Shown here: positions 1 to 6,913 of the stretch, in pieces
Numbering within the stretch: position 1 is the first letter of the stretch
How the letters are laid out: every line of letters starts with the position of its first letter
DNA from: Planctomycetota bacterium
Lineage (GTDB): Bacteria; Planctomycetota; Phycisphaerae; Sedimentisphaerales; SM23-30
Reading direction: 5' to 3'
NCBI GenBank assembly: GCA_022705365.1
Contig: JAKJEP010000063.1
Location: forward strand, 1 to 12,819
Length of the DNA stretch: 12,819 bases
Made by a program: the position numbers and the translations under genes
Notes under the pieces: model-generated
Seen by the model: the letters and a program-made list of their open reading frames with translations, nothing else
Told to the model about the DNA's origin: nothing
The model's database searches: none

Positions 1-2
1 TC

Positions 3-1178
3 GTATCAACTTTGTTGGTAGGTGTTATGTTAGTAGCGGGGTGGACTACGCAATTGAAGGGGAAAACGGTCAGTTTTCAGGGGCTGGGGGATCTGACAGG
101 CGGGAGTTTCTATAGTCTGGCGAATGGGGTTTCGGCGGATGGAACTGTGGTGGTAGGCAAGAGCAAGTCGGCAGAGGGGACGGAGGCGTTTCTTTGGTCG
201 GTATCCGAGCCGTTTCTGCAGGGGCTGGGCGATTTTCCCGGTGAACACTTCGGTAGTGTGGCAATGAATGTTTCACCGGATGGCTCGGTGATTGTGGGAA
301 ATGGTACCAATGAAACGGCTTCTGGTCCAAAAATGGTCTATGATGAAGCATTTCGCTGGACCGAATCCGAAGGCATGCAGGGATTGGGTGTCCCTTCAGT
401 AAATGGAATTTACAGTCACGCAGAAGCGGCTTCAGCAAACGGTGCCATAATAGCAGGTTATGGATCTCGAATGGTAAATAATCAAAATATCAATGAAGCT
501 TTATTCTGGACAGCCGAAAATGGTTTGCAGGGTTTAGGTGATTTAGCGGGCGGCAATTTTTCAAGCGTGGCATGGGATATTTCTGCCGATGGTACGGTAA
601 TTGTCGGGCAAGGCACTTCCGCGTCCGGTCCGGAGGCATTCCGCTGGACGGCCTCGGATGGATTGATGCATGGATTAGGGGGTTTGACGGGAGATACCTG
701 GAGTTTTGCGGAGGCGGTTTCGGCGGATGGGGCGGTGGTGGTGGGTTATAGCAGAACCGAAGTAATGGCACCCTCCAAGGCCTTCCGGTGGTCAGCCACA
801 AATAAAGAGATGGAGGCATTGGGTGATCTGCTGGGAGGGGATTTTTACAGTGTGGCACATGATGTGTCTGCTGATGGATCGATCGTGGTAGGTTCGAGCA
901 AGTCGGGATTGGGTTTAGAGGCATTCCTCTGGGATGAGGCTCATCAAATGCGAAATCTCAAGAAGATATTAGAGAACGATGGCGGGTTGGATTTGACTGG
1001 TTGGTTATTAAAAGAGGCTACCGGGATTTCGGCGGATGGATTGACGATTGTGGGGTATGGCACCAATCCGGCTGGCAATACGGAAGCGTGGATAGCCACG
1101 ACTCCTGAGCCGGTGACGTTATGCCTCCTGGGATTGGGTGGACTAGCATTAGTTAGGAAAAGAAACCGGCTATCTTGA
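3..1178 (+). CDS. HAF-repeat secreted protein with PEP-CTERM tail (5' end outside window)
   Basis: This is the 3' part of a gene whose reading frame is open to the left edge, so the true start is probably upstream. A TTG at 12 and an ATG at 27 are in frame, but both fall inside a hydrophobic stretch (LLVGVMLVAG) that looks like the core of a signal peptide. The body is six clear repeats and one degenerate repeat of about 48 residues, each with a GLGDL.GG.F.S.A..VSADG..VVG core and an AF.W ending, matching the extracellular HAF repeat family. The C-terminus has the PEP-CTERM layout: TPEP, then a short hydrophobic segment (VTLCLLGLGGLALV), then RKRNR. Known biology of the tail: exosortase recognition, cleavage and surface delivery in polysaccharide-producing bacteria. 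The repeats probably form a beta-propeller or solenoid; the ligand is unknown. No convincing terminator follows. Confidence 0.85.
   Translation, partial: VSTLLVGVMLVAGWTTQLKGKTVSFQGLGDLTGGSFYSLANGVSADGTVVVGKSKSAEGTEAFLWSVSEPFLQGLGDFPGEHFGSVAMNVSPDGSVIVGNGTNETASGPKMVYDEAFRWTESEGMQGLGVPSVNGIYSHAEAASANGAIIAGYGSRMVNNQNINEALFWTAENGLQGLGDLAGGNFSSVAWDISADGTVIVGQGTSASGPEAFRWTASDGLMHGLGGLTGDTWSFAEAVSADGAVVVGYSRTEVMAPSKAFRWSATNKEMEALGDLLGGDFYSVAHDVSADGSIVVGSSKSGLGLEAFLWDEAHQMRNLKKILENDGGLDLTGWLLKEATGISADGLTIVGYGTNPAGNTEAWIATTPEPVTLCLLGLGGLALVRKRNRLS
78..1100 (+). repeat. Seven tandem HAF-type repeat units inside the PEP-CTERM gene
   Basis: Units begin near bases 78, 219, 378, 528, 669, 813 and 951 and are roughly 140-160 bases long. 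Each starts with the codons for (Q/H/E)-G/A-L-G, carries a central (S/P)-A/D-D/N-G with V/I-V/I-G, and ends in E-A-F-x-W. The third unit is divergent (SANGAIIAG) with a longer loop, and the last keeps only ISADG..IVG and EAW. Divergence between units suggests an old internal duplication. Confidence 0.8.
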
Positions 1179-1674
1179 TTCGGCAAATAAAAGTTATTCA
1201 AGAAAATGCCGATATATGAATTATTAATATGTTATTCTTCCTGACCGCCCAACAACGGTTTGGCTATGCATTCTATAACAGATCACCGATCTATGAACTA
1301 TGCTACTATCAGATGATACTGAGATTTATTTGGCGGTTAGTTTTTATGAGAGTATTTTTCCGATAGCTATACTATTTTCTCATGACAAAGATCTCGGCTA
1401 CTCATCTATTGATAAAAAACGATCTGCTCCTACCCCCCAGCCAGACTATTGAGAACCTGACAAGCCCGTTCTTCATTCGCATCACTATTTTTCAAATAAA
1501 GTTCTTCACATGTCTTTATGTCTGACCACTCACCTAATGCTAATAGAACTTAACAAATTTACATTTATTCTGAAGGAACAAGTGAGAATGAGAATAAGGA
1601 ATTTTTGAATTGGTCCAATCGGAATTTTGTGCTAAAGTATTATAAGCGAGTATATTATAATTATACAAAAAGAT
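1179..1674. other. AT-rich intergenic region, no gene seen
   Basis: About 500 bases with stops in all frames and no ORF with plausible composition or a recognisable motif. A short imperfect inverted pair (TCGGCA at 1180, TGCCGA at 1207) follows the HAF gene, but its 21-base loop and lack of a T-run make it a poor terminator. The right end holds the likely promoter of the next gene. Confidence 0.5.
1627..1661 (+). promoter_or_regulatory. Possible promoter of the beta-helix gene at 1686
   Basis: A very AT-rich stretch holds TTGTGC at 1627-1632 and overlapping -10 candidates, TATATT at 1651-1656 (18-base spacer) and TATAAT at 1656-1661 (spacer too long for that -35). It lies 25-60 bases upstream of the start codon. 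The TATAAT match is exact but the -35 partner is weak, so the exact boxes are uncertain. Confidence 0.35.
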
Positions 1675-1685
1675 GAGGTGTGTTT

Positions 1686-2697
1686 ATGAAAATATTTAGG
1701 ATAAATCGAGTGGTTTTGTTTTTTTTGTTTGTAACCATTAACCAAGTGGCCATATGGGCAGGGCAAGAAGGGGAGAAAGCGGTAGAGGGTCAAGTTGTGT
1801 GGCCGCGGGTATCGGGTTCGACGGTACATGTGAATGCCGCAAATTTTGGGATCCGGCCGGTTCTTCCAGATAAACTGCAAAAGGAAGTGTTTGATCAAAA
1901 TTATGATTCGACGGACGGATTACAGGCAGCATTGGATGCGGGGGCAACGGGGATCGTATTTATCCCAGCGGGCATGTACCGGGTGACACGGCCGCTTACG
2001 GTAAAATCAGGAACGACTATTATGGGGGCTGGGTATTGTTCGACTACGCTGGCCAGCGAGAAGGCGATACCGGCAATTCTACATCTGCGGGTTTCGGGGC
2101 CGATGACAACGGTACGGGATTTGTGGGTATGCGGGCCGGTGGGTGGCAACTGGGGAGCGGTGGGCATCTGGGTGGATAACAGCAATGGAATAACGATACG
2201 CGATTGCTGGGTATCGGCACTCAAGGTAGGGATCCAGGTGGACGGAATTTCAGATACCTGGCTGCGAAATATTGTGACGGAATTGAATCAGGAAGGGATC
2301 AAAGTACAATGTCCGGAGGGACCGCTGGGGTGGGCGAGCGGGAATTTGCGGATGTACGATTGTTACGGATATCAGAATTATCAGATGGGATTTACGCTGG
2401 GGAATTTGCGGGGGGTACAGATGGAGTCATGCGGAGCGACAGGTTCGGGCTGTGCGATTTATGCCAGGAATTGTGCCCAAATTACTATTAGCGGAGTACA
2501 GGTAAATTATGACGGATCCCCCCTGGCGGAAATATGGGATTCGGTTGGAAAAATGTGATACGATTACTTTTGCCAACAGCGTGATAGAGGGGATGCTAGA
2601 GTATGGAGTGGAAGCGGTAGATTGTCGGCATTTGTCGATATCGGGCAATGTGGTGCGGAAGCGCCCCCTGACAACGGATGCTACCAAATCGACCTGA
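1686..2697 (+). pseudogene. Secreted pectate-lyase-like beta-helix protein, frameshifted at a C6 run
   Basis: ATG 1686 is chosen over an in-frame GTG at 1680 because GAGGTG (1675-1680) is a well-placed ribosome binding site and the protein then opens with a clean signal peptide, likely cut after AIWA (residue 25). Residues 40-110 resemble the N-terminal strand region of Pectate_lyase_3-type proteins: VHVNAANFGI, STDGLQAALDAGATGIVFIPAG.Y, then LTVKSGTTIMGAG. Beta-helix rungs follow (IRDCWVSALKVGIQVDG and similar). The frame ends early at 2558, but the next frame continues the fold exactly across CCCCCC at 2518-2523: removing one C gives DGSPWRKYGIRLEKCDTITF and about 336 residues in all, ending at 2697. 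This is either a sequencing or assembly error or a real single-base insertion. The role is presumably polysaccharide binding or cleavage outside the cell; catalytic residues were not identified. Confidence 0.7.
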
Positions 2698-2787
2698 AAC
2701 CGGCAATAAAATTCGTCCGATCACCTTATAACTTTCTGATTTTAAAGAGCTTATAGAATTCTAATTTTTGCACCCTACGGGTATATA

Positions 2788-3948
2788 TTATTGCAATTTC
2801 CACTGGATTACTCCATCAATCACTTTGGGTGGTGCGATAGTAAAGAATAAATCGATCGGCCATTCCGCCAAACGTTCGAATCCTACTGGCAGAGGCTGTT
2901 GGAATTGCAGATAGGCCTGGTTTTTTCCTCGCGTAGTATAGGATATTTTTTCATCGTTTTCGCCCGTACCAAAAACCTGATAGCCGGCCAGAAAGCAATC
3001 TTCCAGGTCAACATGGAGGAGTTTCGGATCTTTCTCGGAGCAGATGATTCCGGTTGACGGTGAGATCTGCGGCTGCGAGAAGTTCAGCACAATCATACGG
3101 CAGTCTTTGAAAACAGCACGAACACACTTGCTGGCGTAGGAAACCTGAACGGCATTGTCCGGATGCACGAGGGTACAGTCCTCGAAAATGACGTGAGGAT
3201 AGTCCGGCATTTCTGTTTCCCAGCCGCCGATCAGGACGGCACCGGTATCTCCAGTCCAATCCAGGGCCAGGAAATAGCAGTGACGAAACACACTCGGTTC
3301 GTCTTTTCGTACGATGGGGTAGCACAAACCGCCGCCAAAGGCACGGCCGATACCCACGCAGTCTTCCACCAGAACGGTAAAACCTGAACCGCTCTCATGG
3401 GTCAGGTCCCAGAACAGGCCGGCATCACCACCGGTCGCATAGAGATTGCGGAATGCCCAGCGATCCCAGACGATACAGGAAAAATTCGTTTCATTGTTCC
3501 CCGTTGCCCAATTCGTGGTGGAGGCACGCATATTTGACCACCAGTCCCAGCTTTTAAATCCGGTATTGCGATCACCGGCATCAATAACCACCCAACCCTT
3601 GGTGCCTGAACCGAGTTTGCCATCCAGGTCTCCAATCAGCAGATTATAGGAGTCAGCCGCACCCTTGAAGGCCGTTTCCAGATTCGGTTCCATATAATGA
3701 TCCGGCCGCACGATAATCCGATGGCCGCCTTTGTCATCGGGGATCGCATGCAAGGCCGCCTGAATGGTATGATAGGCATTGGCCCAACTGCTGCCGTCGG
3801 AATTGTCGCCGGCTTTAGAAACATATAAAATTACTCCCCGGCGACCTGCATAATCAGGATCCCCCGGAATTAGCGAGCTTGCCATACACACAGAGGTCAT
3901 CGAGCATAAAATCAACAGAAACAACGGGCTTACAATTTTTTGTCGCAT
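2788..3948 (-). CDS. Secreted right-handed beta-helix protein
   Basis: Intact 386-residue protein with a strong ribosome binding site (AAGGAG, 6 bases before ATG at 3948). The N-terminus is a signal peptide (MRQK, then a hydrophobic core, likely cut after CMA, residue 23). The mature start has LYVSKAGDNSDGSSWANAYHTIQAAL, the opening seen in DUF1565/pectate-lyase-fold proteins, followed by a G.GG.RIIVRPDHY turn. Repeated short strand and turn units such as VLVEDCVGIGRAFGGG, VFRHCYFLALDW, VIFEDCTLVHP and AVFKDCRMIVLN, each with a '.F.DC' rung, indicate a parallel beta-helix. It is convergent with the broken beta-helix gene, and only about 90 bases separate them. Function is probably binding or cleavage of an external polysaccharide; no catalytic residues can be assigned and there is no anchoring tail. 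Confidence 0.75.
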   Translation of the reverse strand: MRQKIVSPLFLLILCSMTSVCMASSLIPGDPDYAGRRGVILYVSKAGDNSDGSSWANAYHTIQAALHAIPDDKGGHRIIVRPDHYMEPNLETAFKGAADSYNLLIGDLDGKLGSGTKGWVVIDAGDRNTGFKSWDWWSNMRASTTNWATGNNETNFSCIVWDRWAFRNLYATGGDAGLFWDLTHESGSGFTVLVEDCVGIGRAFGGGLCYPIVRKDEPSVFRHCYFLALDWTGDTGAVLIGGWETEMPDYPHVIFEDCTLVHPDNAVQVSYASKCVRAVFKDCRMIVLNFSQPQISPSTGIICSEKDPKLLHVDLEDCFLAGYQVFGTGENDEKISYTTRGKNQAYLQFQQPLPVGFERLAEWPIDLFFTIAPPKVIDGVIQWKLQ

Positions 3949-4395
3949 GTCGAACTCCTTACATTTTTGTTCACAAACTATTTAGATATTGATGATGATT
4001 TTTTTGCCTGTATATTACTTTGGCTGAATTCCTACAGTGCTTAAATCAATCGGCCGAAAACCTAACTGAACTTTTGCAAAAATGCTTAAAATAGCGCAAA
4101 AAGATAGTGAGACCAGCAAATTTCGTCATTTTGAGGTTTCGCAAAACGTCGGCTATACTCCCGCGACGCCGGGATTGGAAAACTGCTCCATCAGGCACGG
4201 GTCGGTGTGCCGGAAAGCTCACGTGTGTCTGAAAAAGCCGAAAACCCCTGCTATTTGCTGCTTTTACGTATTTTTTGTTTTGTCGGCTGGTCGGCCGAGA
4301 ATTCAGCAAGAAATAGCTCCGGGAATCGCTATCGCAGGCACCTGTTGCTTGAATACAGCTTTCCATTCAAATTATCGGTCCTATAGGCCGTTTGG
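3949..4395. other. Intergenic stretch without a convincing gene
   Basis: The first roughly 100 bases hold the ribosome binding site and an AT-rich leader for the minus-strand beta-helix gene. From about 4060 to 4370 base composition becomes more balanced, and an open frame of 106 codons exists on the minus strand (4046-4366), with a longer one on the plus strand. Neither has a good ribosome binding site, a known motif or protein-like composition. The block resembles neither neighbour and could be a dispersed non-coding repeat or a gene relic. Confidence 0.4.
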
Positions 4396-4737
4396 CTACA
4401 GTTTTTCCATTTTGCAAAACTTCAGACCTAACTTAAAAACTGGTGATTCGGGTTTGAGCCTAAAATCGCCGTTCGGCAATATTCTACATAATCCCAGTGC
4501 TTTCAAATTCGTTTTACAGATGGTCATCCGGGCCACATCACGAATCCGGGCCAGGGCCGGCATCAAAATCGACACCAGAATCGCGATAATCGCAATCACC
4601 ACCAATAATTCCACCAACGTAAATCCGTTATCCTTTTGTACACATTTCCTTACCGCATTCTCTCCCGCATTTGGGATGCCTATTTTGATTCTGTATTTTG
4701 GCCTTTCAAAGGTCCTCGCACGGCCGGGGCAAACCAA
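4396..4737 (-). pseudogene. Degenerate type II secretion-style pseudopilin
   Basis: The diagnostic prepilin N-terminus is plain: NG|FTLVELLVVIAIIAIL followed by ILMPALARIRD and then ICKTNLKALGL, the start of planctomycete GspG/GspH-like pseudopilins processed by prepilin peptidase between G38 and F39. Three things suggest decay. The only in-frame start is a TTG at 4737 that sits in the loop of a hairpin and gives an unusual 38-residue leader. A better start, ATG in GGAAATGTGTACAAAAGG (about 4642), is out of frame by one base in an AAAA run and would read MCTKDNGFTLVE. After residue 80 the normal globular domain is replaced by about 30 unrelated residues before the stop. It is probably a 3'-truncated gene, although a short functional pseudopilin cannot be excluded. 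Confidence 0.6.
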
Positions 4738-4758
4738 AAGAAAAACCGGCCGTGCGAG
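4715..4758 (-). terminator. 13-bp perfect GC hairpin downstream of the dockerin gene
   Basis: CTCGCACGGCCGG at 4715-4727 and its exact reverse complement at 4746-4758 enclose an 18-base loop. On the minus strand it starts 17 bases after the stop codon of the dockerin-type gene, so it can stop or stabilise that transcript. There is no T-run after the stem; the T-rich part lies in the loop. It is therefore not a textbook intrinsic terminator and could instead be a transcript-end stabiliser or a small mobile palindrome. Confidence 0.55.
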
Positions 4759-4774
4759 ACGTTAAACAACTTTC

Positions 4775-5262
4775 TTACTGACAGGCCTCTTGCGGTACCC
4801 AATTGCATTCCAGCCATAGTTCCGCTAAAGCGGCAAACTCCGCCAGATCAATCTTGCAGTTTCCATCCACATCGAATGGCAGCGGAGGATCACAAACCGG
4901 AACCGTGGTGGTAAATCTCCACAAATCACCGAAATCAACCTTGCTCGGATCGGTGGTGTCCTTCTGATCGATCCGCCAGTAGTAGGTCGTGGACCAATCC
5001 ATAGCAGCAGCGCCGAACGGATCAAAACTGGTCTGTGCCTGATTCCCCATATAGGCGCTGGGATCATTCGTATTTACGGCGGTCGCACTCGTGCTGAAAT
5101 AGACATCATATGTATAGGTGCTATCACCGGCAAAGGACCAGCTTAATACCTGAGTGGGATCGACACCGGTAGCATTATGGGCCGGTACCGGCGAGTGCGC
5201 TTTGGGTGCGAGGGTTCGGAAGCTCAACAGGTCACCCACGGCATACACACTCGGTGTGCCAT
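4775..5262 (-). pseudogene. 3' fragment of a large secreted protein: Fn3-like domain plus dockerin-like C-terminus
   Basis: The readable part is about 160 residues and has no proper start; the ORF's first candidate codon is a GTG at 5248, but coding character extends to the edge of the IS remnant. Residues about 17-115 are a fibronectin-III/Ig-like module typical of Phycisphaerae LamG and hydrolase proteins (AHSPVPAHNATGVDPTQVLSW, YDVYFSTSATAV, TTYYWRIDQ, GDLWRFTT). The end, FDVDGNCKIDLAEFAALAELWLEC plus WVPQEAC, is a dockerin-like segment with one calcium-binding F-hand (D-x-D-G-x-C, then E at position 12). The upstream, presumably catalytic, part is missing: the sequence abuts a transposase fragment and does not resume on the far side, so a deletion accompanied or followed the insertion. 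Probably non-functional. Confidence 0.7.
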
Positions 5263-5532
5263 TACAGCCAGCCGCGGACCATCCGGATATACGTTATATC
5301 GGCGGACCAGATCTGGTCGGGTTGAAGGATTTCTACGCCTTTCAACAGATAGGGATAGATCCTATGCGAACGGTTCGGCTGGCTCAAATTGCCTTTCCGA
5401 CGCGGATAAATGGCTTCCAGGCCCATTTCACGCATCAGCCGCCGCACCCGCTTGGCATTGGTCGCCCTTCAGGGCCGCCAGGGCCACTTTCACCTTAAAC
5501 TGCGTACTGTAATTCCGTCGTTTGCCTTTCAT
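5262..5532 (-). pseudogene. IS3-family transposase remnant (orfA start joined to orfB fragment)
   Basis: The orfA part starts at ATG 5532 and reads MKGKRRNYSTQFKVKVALAA followed by LKGD, the helix-turn-helix N-terminus of IS3/IS911 OrfA. At about 5461 the frame changes and the sequence becomes TNAKRVRRLMREMGLEAIYP (the HTH_21 region of OrfB), then NLSQPN.SHRIYPYLLKGVEI and PDQIWSADITYIRMVRGWL, the first strand of the DDE integrase domain carrying the first catalytic Asp. A stop at 5262-5264 follows where YLVA would normally continue. The second Asp and the Glu of the DDE triad are absent. The internal deletion removed most of orfA and the start of orfB. Confidence 0.8.
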
Positions 5533-5628
5533 GCCATGGGTCTCCTGTATCTCGTAACCTATGTATCGACCCAGGCGACCAATCCATCTTAAAAATCCTT
5601 ATTTCAGCGTCCAGTTTTTGGGGAGTAT
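5264..5628 (-). mobile_element. IS3-family element, internally deleted remnant
   Basis: One terminus is recognisable at about 5607-5628, reading on the minus strand ACTCCCCAAAAACTGGACGC, the kind of end found in many IS3-group elements. A ribosome binding site (AGGAG) and orfA start follow. About 24 codons of orfA jump directly into the middle of orfB, and orfB stops after the first integrase strand at 5264, where the dockerin gene fragment begins. Most of both ORFs and the other terminus are missing, so the element cannot move on its own. No target duplication can be identified because one end is lost. Confidence 0.75.
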
Positions 5629-5686
5629 TGTAGAAATTCCTGCCAAAAAACAAGTACGTTCAAAGGCGTAAAAACAGAATAAACCA

Positions 5687-5703
5687 GCAAGTCAAAGACT
5701 TGC
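5687..5703. repeat. Short perfect hairpin GCAAGTC-AAA-GACTTGC
   Basis: A 7-bp perfect stem with a 3-base loop sits in the gap between the IS remnant and the regulator promoter. Read on the minus strand it is followed by a moderately T-rich stretch (TGGTTTATTCTGTTTTT), so it could act as a weak terminator shielding the region from the divergent side. No minus-strand gene lies upstream of it, so its role is uncertain. Confidence 0.4.
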
Positions 5704-5772
5704 CGTGATATCGCTGACCACATATCCAATTGCAACTTGTTACCAAACAAAGAGTTAGTGTCTGATTGAAAT

Positions 5773-5800
5773 TTGCCTCGGACGGCAATAAATTTATAAT
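5773..5800 (+). promoter_or_regulatory. Probable sigma-70 type promoter of the LacI-led operon
   Basis: TTGCCT at 5773-5778 (4 of 6 to TTGACA) is followed by a 16-base spacer and an exact TATAAT at 5795-5800. A transcript would begin near 5807, giving a leader of about 100 bases before ATG 5905. The LacI-type operator lies inside that leader, a position suited to blocking elongation or initiation. Confidence 0.5.
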
Positions 5801-5843
5801 TTATCCCTTGATTTATGTTTCAAAATGTATAAAAATACCAATA

Positions 5844-5857
5844 TGTTAACGATAACA
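5844..5857 (+). promoter_or_regulatory. LacI-family operator, likely autoregulatory
   Basis: TGTTAACGATAACA is a 14-base near-perfect palindrome (half sites TGTTAAC and TGTTATC, 6 of 7 identical) centred on CG, the architecture bound by LacI/GalR dimers whose hinge helices insert at the central CpG. It matches the cre-type consensus TGWAANCGNTNWCA at all but one position. It lies 47 bases before the regulator's start codon and just downstream of the promoter. Confidence 0.65.
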
Positions 5858-5904
5858 ATATAGATACCATTAATTTGCATTTAATATCTTTTGAGAACAT
5901 CTCT

Positions 5905-6912
5905 ATGACGATTATGCAGGTAGCAAAAAAGGCTGGTGTCAGTTGCATGACCATATCCCGGGTTATTAGTGGCAATGGCACTGTCAGTCCGGCCACCCGC
6001 GAGCGGATTCTTCGGGTTATGCGGGAAACGGGGTATGTACCATCCATTGCGGCCCGGGCCATGCGCAGCGGCGATAAACTGCGCGCCAATTCGCAATTGT
6101 GCTGTGCCTTAATTTTTGGGGCCGACACCCAATATGCCCGCGATTTTTTTTATGAAATTGCCTATGCGGCGGAACAGGAAGCGGCGGCCAACGGATTATG
6201 TTTACTGCAGAGCCACTGGCAGGACACCTTTGATGAATCCTGGCTGCGGATGCAATCCCTTTTTTCCATCGGGGGCCTGTGCGGCGCCGTATTGGCGGGG
6301 CAATTCAGCCGCGAAGAGCTTTCGGCTATCAAAAAGAATAATAAAAATCTGGTAGTTATAGATGGGCCGGTTCCCCCTGATTTGCCCGTCGCCTCTTTGG
6401 AATCCGATAATTCCGGCGGATGCAAGATGGCACTGGAACATCTTATCGAGCGCGGCGCCAGGCGGATTCTGATTCTTACGGGGCCGGCGAAAGATCATTA
6501 CTTTTCGCAAGCCATGATCCAAGCCGCGGAAAATATCCGCCATCGATGTAAAGAAATAAAAATTATCCATTCCCATTTAACCAGTGAAAGCGGCCGAGAA
6601 ATCGTGAAACGTATTTTTGCGGAGGGGAAACGATATGACGGCATATTCGCCAATGACGATGTGGCGATGGGAGCGTTGCGCGGCTTGCATGAATCGGGTT
6701 TGAAAATCCCGGATGAGGTAAAAGTAGTCGGTTTTGACGATACCATCCACGGCCGATATACCACCCCCAGCTTAACCACCATTCAAATTAATAAAAGCCA
6801 GTTGGGCCGTGAGTCCGTTCGAACCCTGGTAGGAATGTTTCGCGGCCAGGACGAACTATTGAATATCAAGAAAATAGTAAAAGCCAAATTAATTGTCAGG
6901 GAGTCCACATAA
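5905..6912 (+). CDS. LacI/GalR-family transcriptional regulator
   Basis: The 335-residue protein is full length for the family. ATG 5905 is preferred over an upstream TTG at 5875 because the family's helix-turn-helix begins right after it: residues 3-22 read IMQVAKKAGVSCMTISRVIS. The recognition helix carries Cys14-Met15 at the specificity positions. The hinge helix (PSIAARAMRS) has Met53 where most members have the Leu lever. Residues about 65-335 form the periplasmic-binding-protein-like effector domain, with VASLESDNSGGCKMALEHL, ERGARRILILTGP, FANDDVAMGALRGLHE and VVGFDDTIHGRYTTPSLTTI as landmarks. It most likely represses its own operon through the palindrome at 5844 and is released by a sugar or sugar derivative. 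The ribosome binding site is weak. The deacetylase gene follows after one base. Confidence 0.93.
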   Translation: MTIMQVAKKAGVSCMTISRVISGNGTVSPATRERILRVMRETGYVPSIAARAMRSGDKLRANSQLCCALIFGADTQYARDFFYEIAYAAEQEAAANGLCLLQSHWQDTFDESWLRMQSLFSIGGLCGAVLAGQFSREELSAIKKNNKNLVVIDGPVPPDLPVASLESDNSGGCKMALEHLIERGARRILILTGPAKDHYFSQAMIQAAENIRHRCKEIKIIHSHLTSESGREIVKRIFAEGKRYDGIFANDDVAMGALRGLHESGLKIPDEVKVVGFDDTIHGRYTTPSLTTIQINKSQLGRESVRTLVGMFRGQDELLNIKKIVKAKLIVREST

Positions 6913-6913
6913 A

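Noticed and set aside
1180..1212. Inverted pair TCGGCA...TGCCGA as terminator of the HAF gene
   Set aside because: Only a 6-bp stem with a 21-base loop and no T-run; likely chance in AT-rich DNA.
2754..2768. Palindrome TAGAATTCTA followed by ATTTTT between the convergent beta-helix genes
   Set aside because: The stem is entirely A/T apart from one G-C pair per arm and has no loop; too weak to call a bidirectional terminator.
4082..4765. Plus-strand 227-codon ORF across the pseudopilin region
   Set aside because: It is the antisense of the pseudopilin: its RARAGIKIDTRIAIIAITTNNSTNV stretch is the well-known reverse-strand shadow of the prepilin N-terminus. No ribosome binding site or motif.
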